DNA from: Paracentrotus lividus
Taxonomy: Eukaryota > Echinodermata > Echinoidea > Camarodonta > Echinidae
Assembly: GCA_940671915.1 (NCBI GenBank)
Contig: CALNVZ010000174.1
Span: 73,610,537 to 73,674,536 of the forward strand
Direction: 5' to 3'
Length of the DNA: 64,000 nucleotides
A program made the translations under genes and the position numbers. Of the stretch, positions 22,701 to 33,803 are shown piece after piece. Within the stretch, counting starts at the first letter, position 1, and each line of letters starts with the position of its first letter. Under the pieces are notes generated by a model. It worked only from the letters and a program-made list of their open reading frames with translations, did not search any database and was not told where the DNA came from.

Positions 22701-25700
22701 AAGAAGATATGGAGCTTCAGGATGTGGTCATTAGCATCCCTGTACCGTAAGTAGCCATTTATTACTACCGTATTTGCCAGCGTAAAGGCCGCAGTATGTT
22801 AAGATAAAATAATGTCGCAAAGTCAGGGTGCGGCGTATACGCAACAACAACCAAATCGGGGTTTTCAACCCCTTGAAAAAGACATGTTTTTGCACATATG
22901 GGACTGGTACTACATTGCAATTGAAACCACGGCAAAATTTGGAATTGAAAGTAACTGGAACTATAAGCAATCCATATTTTCTTATCTAAAAAAACAAGAC
23001 ATATTTATAAAGAGACAGTAAAATGGAATAAAGAATTACTGTGCCATGTCTTGACTTGTTTAATTCTACATACCCATCATCCACACATGACGCTGTATCG
23101 TTGTGTAATAACGCTGCATAGACAACTCTGCTCCGCGAGCACATGGAGTTCAAAATATTTTCTAGCGTGGATAAATTCGTGGAACTGTTAAAAACCTTTT
23201 TGCGCGATGTTAAATTCGCGGTCACATCCCGTTCGCGAAATTCGCGAAAATAAAACCCTCGCGAAAGAAACCACTTATGCAGTACATTGTGGACATGAAA
23301 TTTTTTTTTTTCATGAATAGACCTCAGCACTCTGTTTTCTTTGAAATTGATGTCGAGAATGAGTTATTTCTGAGCAAAATTCATGGCCAAAAATAGATCA
23401 CTCGCATAGTTGTTTCTGTGTAAAATAATGTGGTGATATAGCGCCATCTCCAATTCATGTCATGCACAGTGAGCTCGTTGAGGTGGTAAATTTACAAGCT
23501 TTTTTTTCATCTTTAGATTTAGATTTTTAGCCTTAATTTTAATATGATATTCAAGAATAAAGGTAGGAAATAAGAGCCCATGTAAATATTTCATATGTCA
23601 TTAATACCAAATTTTGGAAACTTGTTTCAAAGATGTGATTTTAGCATCAAAATCGGAACATCTGTGGGCTTATTACATTGCACACGTGCTGATCATGCTG
23701 ATGTGTGTTTGTTGTGATTGTTGAGTGGTCATGCAGCTGCACCATTCTCTGCTTAGAATCTCAGTTAGATTCTGACTGTTCATCATCTTTTGAGCGATTT
23801 CTTTCTCAATACTTTTCATTGCGTGTTTCTTATTGTTTTTTGTATTCATTGTTTGTTTGCATTTTTTTTTTTTTTTTAAGATTTTTTTTTTTCAAGATAT
23901 TTTTTTTTTTTAGTTGTCAAAAAAAGGGGTGCGGCCTATACGGCGCTGCGGCCTTATTGCCGGCAAATACGGTACTCCAACTCTAGCTTTCTCCTGTAAC
24001 ATTGGGTCCAGAGGGCGACTGTTCGCACATGCATTAAATGTGGTTCCATGATATTTTCTCTGGCGACAATTGCTTTATGGTCTATCCCTCTCACAAATCA
24101 AGTAACTAAATTCAGCCCAGGTACATGTTGCCTGAAATTTTTAGTGGTAACTTCCATGATATACTGCTTGTTAATTGGCTGTTGGACAATGTTACCATAT
24201 ATAGTCATCACCATTGATGTCAAGGTTACTGTATAAGTTGTCATTTTCGCTGTAGTTTTGTTTTTCACAAATTTTATGGAGATTTCCACTTCAACATAAG
24301 GCTATTTATGGTAATGAAAATATCACAAAAATTGTTGTATCCAGGGTATTAGATTTACAGCAGAGCAGTTATCGCCAGAGCATATGTAATATTGGCGTGC
24401 TAAATACAAAATCAATACTATTATTTCCTCAACCATAGATCTGGTGTTGGTGCCCCCAAGGTTAGCGAGGTGGATGGCAATTACAAGCATGACTCACGGC
24501 ACAACCAGCTGGAATGGACACTACCTGTCATCGATACCAGTAATAAAACCGGTAGCATGGAGTTTGCCATCGCTGGACAACCTGATGATTTCTTCCCTAT
24601 AACTGTTGGATTCATCTCAAGAAAGTCCTACTGTGATATTCAGGTGAGCACATACACAGCATTCAAATCTAGAGATCATCATAAGTCTTGTATCCGGAAA
24701 TAACCTCTCTAGAAATCACGCAATATAAAACTGAATGATAACATCCTTAAAAATTTGGTGAAAAATACAAATTAACTAACTAGAGAGTAAAGTACAGGCC
24801 TTTCTCAGTGGCAATGAGACAAATTCGCAACTGGTTTGTGACTAGATTCACTCGAGTCGCGGAGACATCACAGTTACATCACCATGAGGTATCCCAAGTT
24901 CTCAGGGGAGTGGTAAAGAAATGTTTTTTAAAAAGCTGAAAAAAATTGAACATATTAAATTTTTAAAAATTATTTTTCCTGTTGCGAGCAAATGGCAGGT
25001 TGCGGAGTCATTGCTACAACATGTTTTGTCCATCACTGGTAGATTAAAGAGTCACTGCAATGTCGCTCGCGACTGGACCATGTCTAAAAAAAGAACAAAC
25101 ATGTTCGTTTTGTGTTTGTTGTTTTGTTTTGCCTTTTGTTTGATTTTTCTGTCACTCTGCAGAGACTCAAGTTGCAAGATTGCCTCATGGCCAGTGAGAT
25201 AGAGCCTGTGTTAAAGAAATTGAGAAAAGTGTACTGTCAAATGTGCCTGCCACTTGATTTCTTTTGGACAGAGGTGTGAGAGAGCAGCATAAAAGCTGAC
25301 TCAAAAGCTGACTTCAGTTTTCTTGGTTATAATTTTCAGCTTATTACTATCTTTTTGGGCTCTTTTTATTTGTTGTCACTCACACTCCTTTTTGGAATTG
25401 AGATTTATGATTTACACAAGTATGACTTCAAAATTTTGTTTCTACATAGTCCTTGTACCTTGTTGGTAAACCACTATATAAAGCACTCACTTTAAAACAG
25501 TTCTTTTAAGAAGACAAACGTATCATTTAACAATACAACTATAGAATGAACTTTAGAATGATTATCGTCATTATCATCATCATCATCATCTTCACTACCA
25601 TTATCCCCTTTATAATCAATAAGCTGATAACCAAAATTATCAATAGTCATGATATTACAAGCGTAGCATAACCATTGGATCATTCCTAATACTTTCATAA

Positions 25701-25795
25701 TTATTACTGGAAATGTGCCACTATCTCTAACCATCATTCGTTTGCTCTCTTTTTTTCGCTATTCCCTTTTATTTTTCCCTCTGTCTTTCTTACAC

Positions 25796-25839
<44 letters not shown>

Positions 25840-25974
25840 TCCTCCCCTCTTTATTCCATCCTCTTATTTGATCTTGTCATTCAGGTTGAGGATGTTTTAT
25901 CCGTGGAGAACGACCAGCCAGTCAAGTTTTCGTCAGATGTTGCCCTTCTTGTGGACAAGTATGAAGTTGTATAA
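13798..25974 (+). CDS. ARCN1: Archain / coatomer subunit delta (delta-COP), complete, 10 coding exons
   Basis: Subunit of the COPI coat that carries vesicles from Golgi to ER and within the Golgi. Coding exons: 13798-13800 (ATG only), 15425-15688, 16121-16300, 16633-16835, 17113-17280, 20794-20959, 21874-22021, 22635-22746, 24439-24643 and 25885-25974. They sum to 1539 bp, 512 codons plus TAA; human delta-COP is 511 aa. Residues 2-149 form the longin-like N-terminal domain ([46 protein letters not shown]). About 150-175 is a Lys/Glu-rich helix, then a Gly/Ser-rich linker. About 273-512 is the mu-homology domain ([36 protein letters not shown]) ending in VDKYEVV. All introns are GT-AG. The first exon is inferred: exon 2 starts in phase 0 at the second residue, and the only well-placed ATG followed by a donor (GTAAGA) is at 13798. 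The 3' exons are certain. Confidence 0.97.
17340..17562 (+). pseudogene. C-terminal tail fragment of a non-LTR retrotransposon ORF, in ARCN1 intron 5
   Basis: Reads [19 protein letters not shown], then [24 protein letters not shown]. Same family as 390-560; the second zinc-binding Cys of HLL.CP is replaced by Tyr here. Reverse transcriptase sequence is not present upstream, so this is a 5'-truncated remnant. Confidence 0.6.
17917..20758. mobile_element. 2.84-kb hAT-like element in ARCN1 intron 5 with a minisatellite core
   Basis: Left end CAGGGCTTGCGCCTAAC with GTGGCCAGCCGGGCCAC; right end GGGCCACCGCTAAATTTG then AGCCCTG. Both flanks carry CTTCA next to the element (17912-17916 and 20759-20763), consistent with a target duplication, possibly 5-7 bp. 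The interior is mostly the tandem array 18540-20060. A 160-codon open frame at 20147-20629 resembles nothing I know and is probably chance. Confidence 0.65.
18540..20060 (+). repeat. Minisatellite, about 10-11 units of roughly 145-155 bp
   Basis: Each unit contains AACTTAAGAACCGTTTGACG, CAAACTTGGGTCATGTGTGC, ATTTTGGGGTCATGAGGTC and CAAAGGTCACAGAGGTCATT. Units start near 18563, 18711, 18864, 19011, 19165, 19306, 19467, 19612, 19758 and 19910, with a decayed one near 20038. A GTCC repeat (18520-18543) precedes it. Confidence 0.9.
21430..21632. mobile_element. CGCGAAAA-rich MITE, TACTGTATAAG ends, copy 1
   Basis: TACTGTATAAG at left mirrors CTTATACAGTA at right. The interior is rich in TTTCGCGAA motifs. 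In ARCN1 intron 6. Confidence 0.75.
22767..23973. mobile_element. 1.2-kb element with ACCGTATTTGCC ends, in ARCN1 intron 8
   Basis: Left ACCGTATTTGCCAGCG with AAGGCCGCAG is mirrored by CTGCGGCC and TTGCCGGCAAATACGGT at right. ACT flanks both ends (22764-22766, 23974-23976), a possible 3-bp target duplication. A copy of the TACTGTATAAG MITE (about 23155-23284) is nested inside. It begins 20 bp after the exon 8 splice donor. Confidence 0.7.
23155..23284 (-). mobile_element. CGCGAAAA-rich MITE, copy 2, reversed and truncated
   Basis: Ends in ACCACTTATGCAGTA and carries TTCGCGAAATTCGCGAAAAT, matching the 21430-21632 family on the other strand. Nested in the 22767-23973 element. Confidence 0.6.
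24228..24340 (+). mobile_element. CGCGAAAA-rich MITE, copy 3, truncated
   Basis: TACTGTATAAG, then TCATTTTCGC, then TTTCCACTTCAA and AAGGCTATTTATGGTA in the same order as copy 1. The right end is missing. Confidence 0.6.
25799..25836 (+). repeat. (CT)n microsatellite in ARCN1 intron 9
   Basis: About 18 CT units, 50 bp upstream of the last exon, in a pyrimidine-rich stretch that may serve as an extended polypyrimidine tract. Confidence 0.9.
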
Positions 25975-26269
25975 GACAAGATACTCCACTTATCAAAATG
26001 TTGTAATATTGCCCACTATGTAAAGTACAGAAGTCCCTCTAAATTTGCACCATGTAACCCAAATAATCATGCTAACATAAATATGAGAATTGACCGCTTT
26101 CAGGGATTTAAAGCTGGTGTATAGTTTCGGGAGAAAGAAAAATTAATTTTGATTCACATTAAGATAAATTATGAAAGATTGAATCCAAGAACTATAGTAA
26201 AGCAAATTATAGTCCTTGAAATCTCGTTTTAGTGTCTTTATGTCATAATATAAGGATAAAAAAGATAAG

Positions 26270-26570
26270 GGTTAGTACTCACGTAGAAAACCAATGGGGA
26301 TTCTCTTGTGTGGGTGTTACACACAGATCGTTCGCACTAATTCACGCCTTAACCTCCAGCGTGCGAACCTGTCAGCAGAGGTCTGAACGGCAGTTAAATT
26401 ACGCTTCATTCAAAAAATTTCAATGAAATTCATCGTAAATAATGAAAGGAATGTCACAAGATCTCTCACCCATATCTTTTAGTGCAATGTGGACAACATG
26501 TAACTACGGTTTTGTGCCAATTCCTTTTTTGTTACCAAAACTATACACCAGGTTTAAGTACTGTAGAAAC
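26270..26570 (+). repeat. Dispersed repeat, copy 2 (first copy at 7350-7660)
   Basis: Direct-orientation match to 7350-7660, with the same order of blocks ending in AAAACTATACACCAGG. It lies just downstream of ARCN1, probably in its 3' UTR if the 27266 signal is used. Confidence 0.6.
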
Positions 26571-28100
26571 TCTTTAAAACTTGCTTGATATAATCAGGAA
26601 TCTTTTAATATCAGTAAACAGTAATGAATGAAGATTAGAAAACAGAATAAGTGTATTCGATTTTGGCTGGAGATATTGCTTGTTTTTCATTATATCATAA
26701 CTCATTGTGTTGAGTTTCCAGTGAACCCCATGTTCTAATGCCTAGAAACATTTACAGTCTAGTGGTAAAGGACATAGCACTTGTCCATCTGTATTTGTTT
26801 CAATCAAAAGTTGAGTCTGAATTATTCCTTGGCACTTGCATGCATTTATATTGATGGCATTTATCCAGTTTTCCCTTCTTTGTTACCAAGATTCATTATT
26901 CTACCCAGTACTTTGAATAAGTACATTACCTCATAGGTTCGGTATGTGTAGGTACATGTATTCTTGCACTTTCATTTTTAAAATTACTGGACAAGTATTC
27001 ATGTTATGTTACTGTCTACTTAGGTTCTATACAACAAGATGTTGTTACAATAAGGTGAGTCTTCTGGTAGAAATTTCAGACATGCCCATGTGTTAAGTAT
27101 TAATACAAGATAAAACGAGGAATCAGGCTTGGTCCCAAGCACTTCGTTATAATGGCTCACACTGTATTTGAATATTTGAAAGTATTCATTTTCCTCATGT
27201 GATATCACCCTCCCTGAAAGAATCTTTGGCTTACATGGTGCAAATACTTCTGTCCTTTTCCTGTAAATAAATATTAGAATATTATTATCGTAATAATTGT
27301 AGCATTGTGCTTTACTTCATTCCAAGACTAAGTAAATGTACTTTTGAGGGTGACATAGATAATATCATTTCTTAACTTATTTACATCCAGACTGAAAGGG
27401 GGAATAATTATGTTCAATTATGATGGGTTGTTCAAATTTTGTTTCTGAAAAGCAGTTTTCCCCCCATTTTATATTTTAGTAAATTGAGCTATTCATGGGG
27501 AATCTACACTTGTAAATATGAAGATTATACAGAGCTAATGAAAGTGCTCCTTTCCCATGTGTTTTGTGCTGATTTGACATTAAGGAAACATTAATCTCTT
27601 GGTCAAAACCAGTTTAAAAATATCACTTACTTTATTTTCTGTCAACTCTTTTGTATTCTTTTCCTAATTATGTGTACCTTTAATTTTTACCTTTGTATTT
27701 TCTTTTCTCTTCCATGAATGTGGAAGATATATAAGAGTGGCATTCAACTTCTCTAAGATTATCTTTGTAAACACTCTTGTATTTTGCTGATATAAATGGA
27801 TATGTTTTTTCTCTACATAGCATATCTCTGTATCTTTATTTCTGTTCAAATACCCTATTAATGAGAAAATTTGTATTAAAGGTCTACATGTAAAATGATG
27901 TTGTTTGTGTTGATTATTTGCAATGGTTTGTTTTTAAAATGTAGCCTGGAATAATCTACCACAAAATTTTGTGCAGGCAGTAGTCACTTTATTCCAAAAT
28001 ACATCTTTATTTATTTAAAATTGGGTTTTGTGTTGGATGCAAGAGTTGTTGTTTGTGGCTTTAAGTAATCTACCACTAAAATGTGTCTGATATGAGCCCA
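26571..28100. other. Intergenic, no gene seen
   Basis: AT-rich sequence with stop codons in all frames and no recognisable protein or terminal repeats. It probably includes the end of the ARCN1 3' UTR. Confidence 0.5.
27266..27271 (+). other. Candidate ARCN1 polyadenylation signal
   Basis: First AATAAA on the plus strand after the ARCN1 stop codon, about 1.3 kb downstream. If used, the 3' UTR would contain the dispersed repeat at 26270-26570. There is no other support. Confidence 0.3.
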
Positions 28101-28109
28101 CAGAATACA

Positions 28110-28271
28110 GTTTACTCCCATTGTAACGAGCACAAATACAGCAAGATTCTATTATAACAAGGCGGTCCCAATTTCAAATGTGTGCTCATGTTACCAAGTA
28201 TCTCTGTGTTCAGTATTTAGAGACAGTTGTCCTGGTCCTATGTACCTCATTCTAACAGGAGTGCACTGTAA
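28110..28271. mobile_element. Possible short MITE, ACAGT..ACTCC..AACGAG ends
   Basis: ACAGTTTACTCCCATTGTAA at left against a right end whose reverse complement reads ACAGTGCACTCCTGTTAGAA. Imperfect repeats of about 24 bp. Confidence 0.5.
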
Positions 28272-28589
28272 TTGTGACAGGGTAAATGCCCTTTTGCTCA
28301 TAGCAGTCGCATTTTTAAATGATGCTGTGGAAATAGAGTATGGAACAATGTATAACTAATCAGGAAATGCACCAAGTTAGCAAAAGGAGTCTCAAACAAA
28401 GTCTATTTTATGAAAACACGGGGGGGGGGGGGTATTTTGGAAATTTGACAGAGATTGAGCAAAGAAAAATATGCAAGAATGAATAGGTCTCTGTTTAGAT
28501 GAAAGAATATCAAGAGAGGGTGTTTTGTGTCAGAGTGGGATAGAGTGAGGAGTCGTGAAGAGAGGGAGAAAGATGACAACCCGTATGTA

Positions 28590-28877
28590 CATATAGCTTC
28601 TAGTCGAGGCCTCTTGCTACCCCCCACCCCTACTATATCATCATGTTTCCCGAGATTCGACGATATCGCGATTTCCAAGACTGCGAGCCGTTTCCCCTTA
28701 AAATCATCGTGTTTCCAGAGATACTGCGATATCCTTTGTATCGCGATTTCCGAGACTGCGGCTCGCAATGTCGGAGAATTTTACAGCTTTGTACAGCATT
28801 GTTCACCTCTGAATCTCGGAAATCGCGATGATTTCTGGGGAAATAGCACGAGGCCTCGACTAGAGGCTAACCCCATA
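28590..28877. mobile_element. Foldback element with CTAGTCGAGGCCTC ends
   Basis: CTTCTAGTCGAGGCCTCTTG (left) mirrors CACGAGGCCTCGACTAGAGG (right). The interior holds repeated, mutually complementary ATCGCGATTTCC / GGAAATCGCGAT blocks, so most of it can fold on itself. The overlapping 117- and 121-codon frames are by-products of this symmetry. Confidence 0.7.
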
Positions 28878-28915
28878 TGAGGCATTGCAAACTATTCCCT
28901 TGAAATGGTTGGTGT

Positions 28916-28937
28916 NNNNNNNNNNNNNNNNNNNNNN
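28916..28937. other. Assembly gap (22 N)
   Basis: Unresolved bases; true length is unknown. Confidence 1.
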
Positions 28938-29888
28938 GGGGACTTTTGAAGGATAAGTCCACCGTGATATTAATGTAAGAATAATGCCACAAACAATATC
29001 AATGTCAAAGTAATTTTATTGAAAAACCATTTCGTAACTCACGAAATAAATGACATGAATTAATCCAGTGGGTCGTATGCATAAAATAGTAATTGCTTTT
29101 ACTAGGATTTTACCTACACACTTATTTGAATTTCATTCAATTCAATCCTCATTTATTCTGGTTCCAAATTTTAAAAATAAGCATTTGCAATCTAATTATG
29201 AACGCAAAATGCCTCAATATAATGATGATAATGATGCATATGCAAAATTCCAGTAAAATCAATTACTTGCTTTTATGGATACGGCCCATAATGACAAGCA
29301 TACATTTAACATTGATATTAATTAATACAAGCAATTTATTAATACAAATTTGCAAGACGAAACACAGTGGGCAATATACGTGAGGAGACGGGTAATCAAC
29401 ATCAGACGACGACGAAAGTACACTTTACAATAAAAGTATGTCTCAAGCGAATAAAAACAACCATGTGCATCTTTAGAGCTCAAGTTCATGAACTACAAAA
29501 AATGCTTTTGATGAGTTTAAAACACCTTTTGTCTGGTGACAGCCCTAATCTGTCCTGGCTGTTTTAAAATCGCAAAATATTGGGGGGGGGGGGGGAGGGA
29601 GGGCGGTAGGGCGGGGCGCTTATTATTCCGGAAAATTTTCCGTTTCTTAATCATCTATGCAAATTTTGGCCTGGAATTGTACTTTCTACTTTAAACAAAG
29701 CTCAAATAATGCTGTTTTTTTGTGTGTGTGTGTCCAGATAGACTTTTGGAACTAATGTAATGTAGTACAAACAAACAAACAAACAAAAATTATTTATTTC
29801 TTTGTTTGTCGGCCTTTTTATTTCTTTATTTTTTTTAGTCCAGTTGTCGGCTACCATATTTCAACCTCACCTACGTATAGGGCCTATA

Positions 29889-30534
29889 CAGTGTGTCCCA
29901 GAAAGAACTATACGCTTTTGAAATGGCTACCAAATACTAAATATATGATTCTTGAGGGAAAAATATAAATGTTGATAAAGCTCATATCCTCAACTATTAT
30001 TTGACACCAAAAAGTCCGAAAATGATGCGTGCATCAATGCGCAACGCCCACATTTGTGAAGGACACAAAAACAATGCTGCGCAGGGATTCGCTATTCATT
30101 ATCACCTTCATATGGGCGGCCAAAAGGGTCACAATGAATGATGGGGTGAATCGGCGAACAAAGACAAAATACACCAAGATACAAAACAACAAATATCAAT
30201 AATATAATTATGAAAACAAAAAGGTTAACCATTACATTTTTGCTAAATTTCTTGGTTTATTTTGTCCTTGTTAGCTGATTCACGCCTTTATTCATGTTGG
30301 CCGTTTTGGCCGCCCATATGCAGGTGGTAAAGGCACAGCGAATTCCTGCACAGCCTCGTTTTTGTGTCCTTCGCAAAATTGGGCATTGCTCATTGAAGCA
30401 GGCATCATTTTCAAACATTTGGGTGTCAAATAATAGTTGTGGATATGAGCTTTATCTAGATATAAATATTTCCCTCCAAGAACCAAATATTTCTTATTTG
30501 GTAGCCATTTCAAAAGTTCTTTTTGGGACACACT
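29889..30534. mobile_element. Foldback element with about 240-bp inverted arms (CAGTGTGTCCC family)
   Basis: CAGTGTGTCCCAGAAAGAAC at left; the mirrored right end contains GTTCTTTTTGGGACACACT. Further matching arm blocks: GAAATGGCTACCAAATA / TATTTGGTAGCCATTTC and CATATGGGCGGCCAAAA / TTTTGGCCGCCCATATG. No coding capacity; the 79- and 92-codon frames mirror each other. Confidence 0.8.
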
Positions 30535-30829
30535 TTATAAATAGCATCGAATTAACTGACTGCCATCAATAAAAGCAAAAACAATTACACATCTTTAACT
30601 TTGAGTTGAAAATTTTTATTGTCATTAAACATGAAACCCAGTTTTTGAGCAATTTTGGGTTTGACGAAGATTTACAAAAGTATGCGGATCCGGCTTCCAC
30701 GGGGTCGCAATAGCTTCTCGAGTTAAAAACTTATCGCGACCACCCCCCCCCCTCCTTCGGCTGATTAGGGTTAATAAAGAATTTGGAATTTAAATTCATA
30801 ACGACTTTTATGAATATTAGACCTTTTCA

Positions 30830-32460
30830 AATTTTAAAATATTCAGAACATAAATACAAAGGTATAAATAAATCAATTAAAGTTAATTAAAAACAATGTA
30901 AAATGAGGTCCATACAAAGGTCAACACATCGAAACATAATTACAAGAGAAACTGAAAGGTGTGTACATGCTTTTTGAAACTTTGCAAAGATTTATAATTT
31001 TGAATATTACAAGGAAATTTGTTCTATAATTTAGCCCCTTACACCGCTAATGTTTTCATTTTAAAATATGTTTTACATTTAGGGATAAATAAAAGACAGT
31101 TTGATGAATAACGTGTATGTAATGAAAGTTTGTGGAAAATGTATCTATTTTGTATCTGATTATGATGATAACAAATAGCGGTGAATCATCAGATGTCATT
31201 TGTATTTTCACATTGTTTAAATCACTCAAGGTGTAGGTTGAGTAAGGTAAAACTGTTATAGCACCATCTTGTGTTTGGTGCTATAGCCCCATCTTGTGTC
31301 CAAGTTCATACAGCTTTTTGAAGTGTATCAAGTTATATCAAGGAAATTGATTGTTTGTGATGCCAAATCACCTGGAATCAAGAGCATCATGAATTCTAAG
31401 TTATATTTGAAGGCAACATAGGAGGCAAAGAGGTTAGTTTATTTCATGATTGTAATGATTTCTGATATTTTGTATGCTAAATGTATAAATTTATGAGTTT
31501 ATTTTGGCTTGTCATTTGAACAAATGCACGTGAATGTTACATAACAATGTGACTGCCTATGTGTGTTGTATGCATAGTACATTACATAGCAAGAAATGAA
31601 GTCAAGTTCAATGTATAACTACCGGTAATTTGGTTTGCCATTACATTTGAAGATGTTATGATATCCTTGGTAGTATAAGTGGTTCATTCATGCTAATGAC
31701 TTTGAAGAGATGAACATGGAATTTGAGTATAAAAAGACAGCATTTATTGAATGACATAAAGGGCCACTGTACTGAAGGTCATGCTGTAGGTCAAGCTATT
31801 TAGGTCTTCCTTTATTTAGACAAATCTTACAAATCATTATTGAGTCTTTGTTTGACGATGATAAATGGATAAAAGCCAAATTAATATAAATACTTGCTTT
31901 CTTAATGTGTTTAAAATACATGTACTTATGATGCTTTAAATACAATTATTTACTGTTACAGTTTTCACGGAGCTAATTAACGACCTTTATGGAGCTTATA
32001 CAACTGTATTATGGAGACTATGGAGGAGAAAACGAATTAACATAATAAAAGAAATACTCCCGTATGAAACATTAATCGTCGGCCTATCATTTTGTTTGAC
32101 GTCATAACAGTCACAGTGTACAACACAAAACATTTCGTTGGCTAACAAATGAATTTAGATACGGTGGCGATGGGCCATTGATAATTTTGAAAATTAATAT
32201 GCATTTTTTGACATTTCATTCTTTCTTCTACTGATTGCCACTTTAATGTACTCATGAGTAAATTTTGAGGTTACTGTGAGACAAGAGCCTTAATAAAAGC
32301 ATAAATCAGCTAAGTAAATAAAATGAAATATGACAGTCGGAAATAAACATCCATCATATGCAAAATTAAGTAAATACATGTATTGATTTTTTTTTAAACT
32401 TCAGATTTCTTTATTTTTCACTTTGTTACCTCGTGTTATGTCATTATTGATTATGGCCCT
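30830..32460. other. No gene seen
   Basis: AT-rich. 30830-31150 resembles the AT-rich 3' part of decayed LINEs elsewhere in the window, but no protein homology survives. The rest shows nothing recognisable. Confidence 0.4.
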
Positions 32461-32461
32461 T

Positions 32462-32698
32462 ATGCTACAGTCACACAGACACTTACGTTGAGTTACGTCC
32501 GGTTGCGTCCAAAAATTATTTTCTTTCCTGCGAATCCCCACTGATGCCTTCCCGTCATAGTCAGCAGTGGAAATAATGATACTATCGTTCATCCAATAAA
32601 ACAAATAAATACTTGAGAAATGATAGAATAGAAGGTGAAATAAGGATAAAACAACAGAAACGTAACTATACGTAAGTGTCTGTGTGACTGTAGCATTA
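32462..32698. mobile_element. MITE family Q (ATGCTACAGTCACACAGAC), intact copy
   Basis: ATGCTACAGTCACACAGACA at left is mirrored by TGTCTGTGTGACTGTAGCAT at right, with ACTTACGTTGAGTTACGT / AACTATACGTAAGTG inside. About 237 bp. Confidence 0.8.
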
Positions 32699-32738
32699 TG
32701 GGCGTCCATTCCTGCGCAGCCTTATTTCTATATCCTTT

Positions 32739-33450
32739 ATGCTGCAGTCACACAGACATTTACGTATACAGTCTGTGTCAAATAAAATGGTACAGTTGGT
32801 AAACATTTTTTTATAGTATGAGGATTAACAACAACCTGGTATTGTTTAGTATTTTCATAATGCAGGAAAATCAGACTATCTTCTGCAATTTTTTTCATCA
32901 CATTTGGTGAAGTATTTTTTGAGATATGACTAATTTTCTACAATCAAGAAAAATCCATTTTTCGCACGTCGTCCCATGCCTTTGTGTATGATTTCGCATA
33001 ATGACCGTGAATTCGACGCTCCAGAACAATAGATGTCCGTAATTTCCATTTACTCCCCGTCGCTCAAAACTTAGCAATAGCATATCTTTTGTTTTACGAA
33101 AGCAAATTACACAGGACAAAGCGCATCAGCAAGAAAGATCTTTTGGCCTTTAATTTGATACCACAAACACACATTATATGAAAATATTTCATACCTAAAT
33201 GATTTTTACCCCGACTGTACCATTTTTTTTTTTGACACAGACTGTAGATACGTTTGTGTTGTTTAATCTTATTTCATCTTCTATTCTATCATTTCTTATG
33301 TATTTCTTTGTTTTACTGGATGAACGAAATTATCAATATTTCCACTGCTGACTATGACGGGTAGGCATCCGTGGGGATCCGCAGAAAAGAAAATAATTTT
33401 TGGACGCAACCGGACGTAACTCAACGTAAGAGTCTGTGTGACTGTAGCAT
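32739..33450. mobile_element. MITE family Q, copy 2, interrupted by a family R element
   Basis: ATGCTGCAGTCACACAGACA at left and TCTGTGTGACTGTAGCAT at right; inner block GGACGCAACCGGACGTAACT matches copy 1 in reverse. Split at 32769-33244 by a complete family R element. Confidence 0.75.
32769..33244 (+). mobile_element. Family R element (CAGTCTGTGTCAAATAAAA), copy 2, TA-flanked
   Basis: CAGTCTGTGTCAAATAAAA at left, mirrored by TTTTTTTTGACACAGACTG at right; TA at both junctions (32767-32768, 33245-33246). Nested inside a family Q copy. Tc1/mariner-like target choice, no transposase. Confidence 0.8.
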
Positions 33451-33649
33451 TACACCTTTACCTTTTCGAAAGTGTATATTTTTGTTAGGGACACAATGTA
33501 GGGATAGGTATTTAACCTCCACATAACAAACAACTAGGAGATAACCAAATGGGTAGGCCTAATGGTAAAAAAATTGTAAGGTTAGTGGTGGGGTTGTAGT
33601 TAAAGGATTTCATTAGATGTTTTGGTAGATAAATGGCACTATACACATG

Positions 33650-33745
33650 TTCTTCTTCATCATCATCATCATCATCACCATCACCATCATCGTCATTATC
33701 ATCAATATCATTATCATCATCATCATCATCATCATCATCCGTCTT
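33650..33745 (+). repeat. (TCA)n microsatellite
   Basis: Imperfect TCA/TCG/CCA triplets. The Ser-rich and Asp-rich frames on the two strands are translations of this repeat, not genes. Confidence 0.9.
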
Positions 33746-33803
33746 CATCATCATCAAAATGGTTGGCAGGTGGTTGGTGTTATGTAATTGTCTCGTAATG
33801 GTG

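Noticed and set aside
28403..28880. Overlapping 121- and 117-codon frames on both strands
   Set aside because: Both come from one foldback element; the symmetry makes frames open on both strands.
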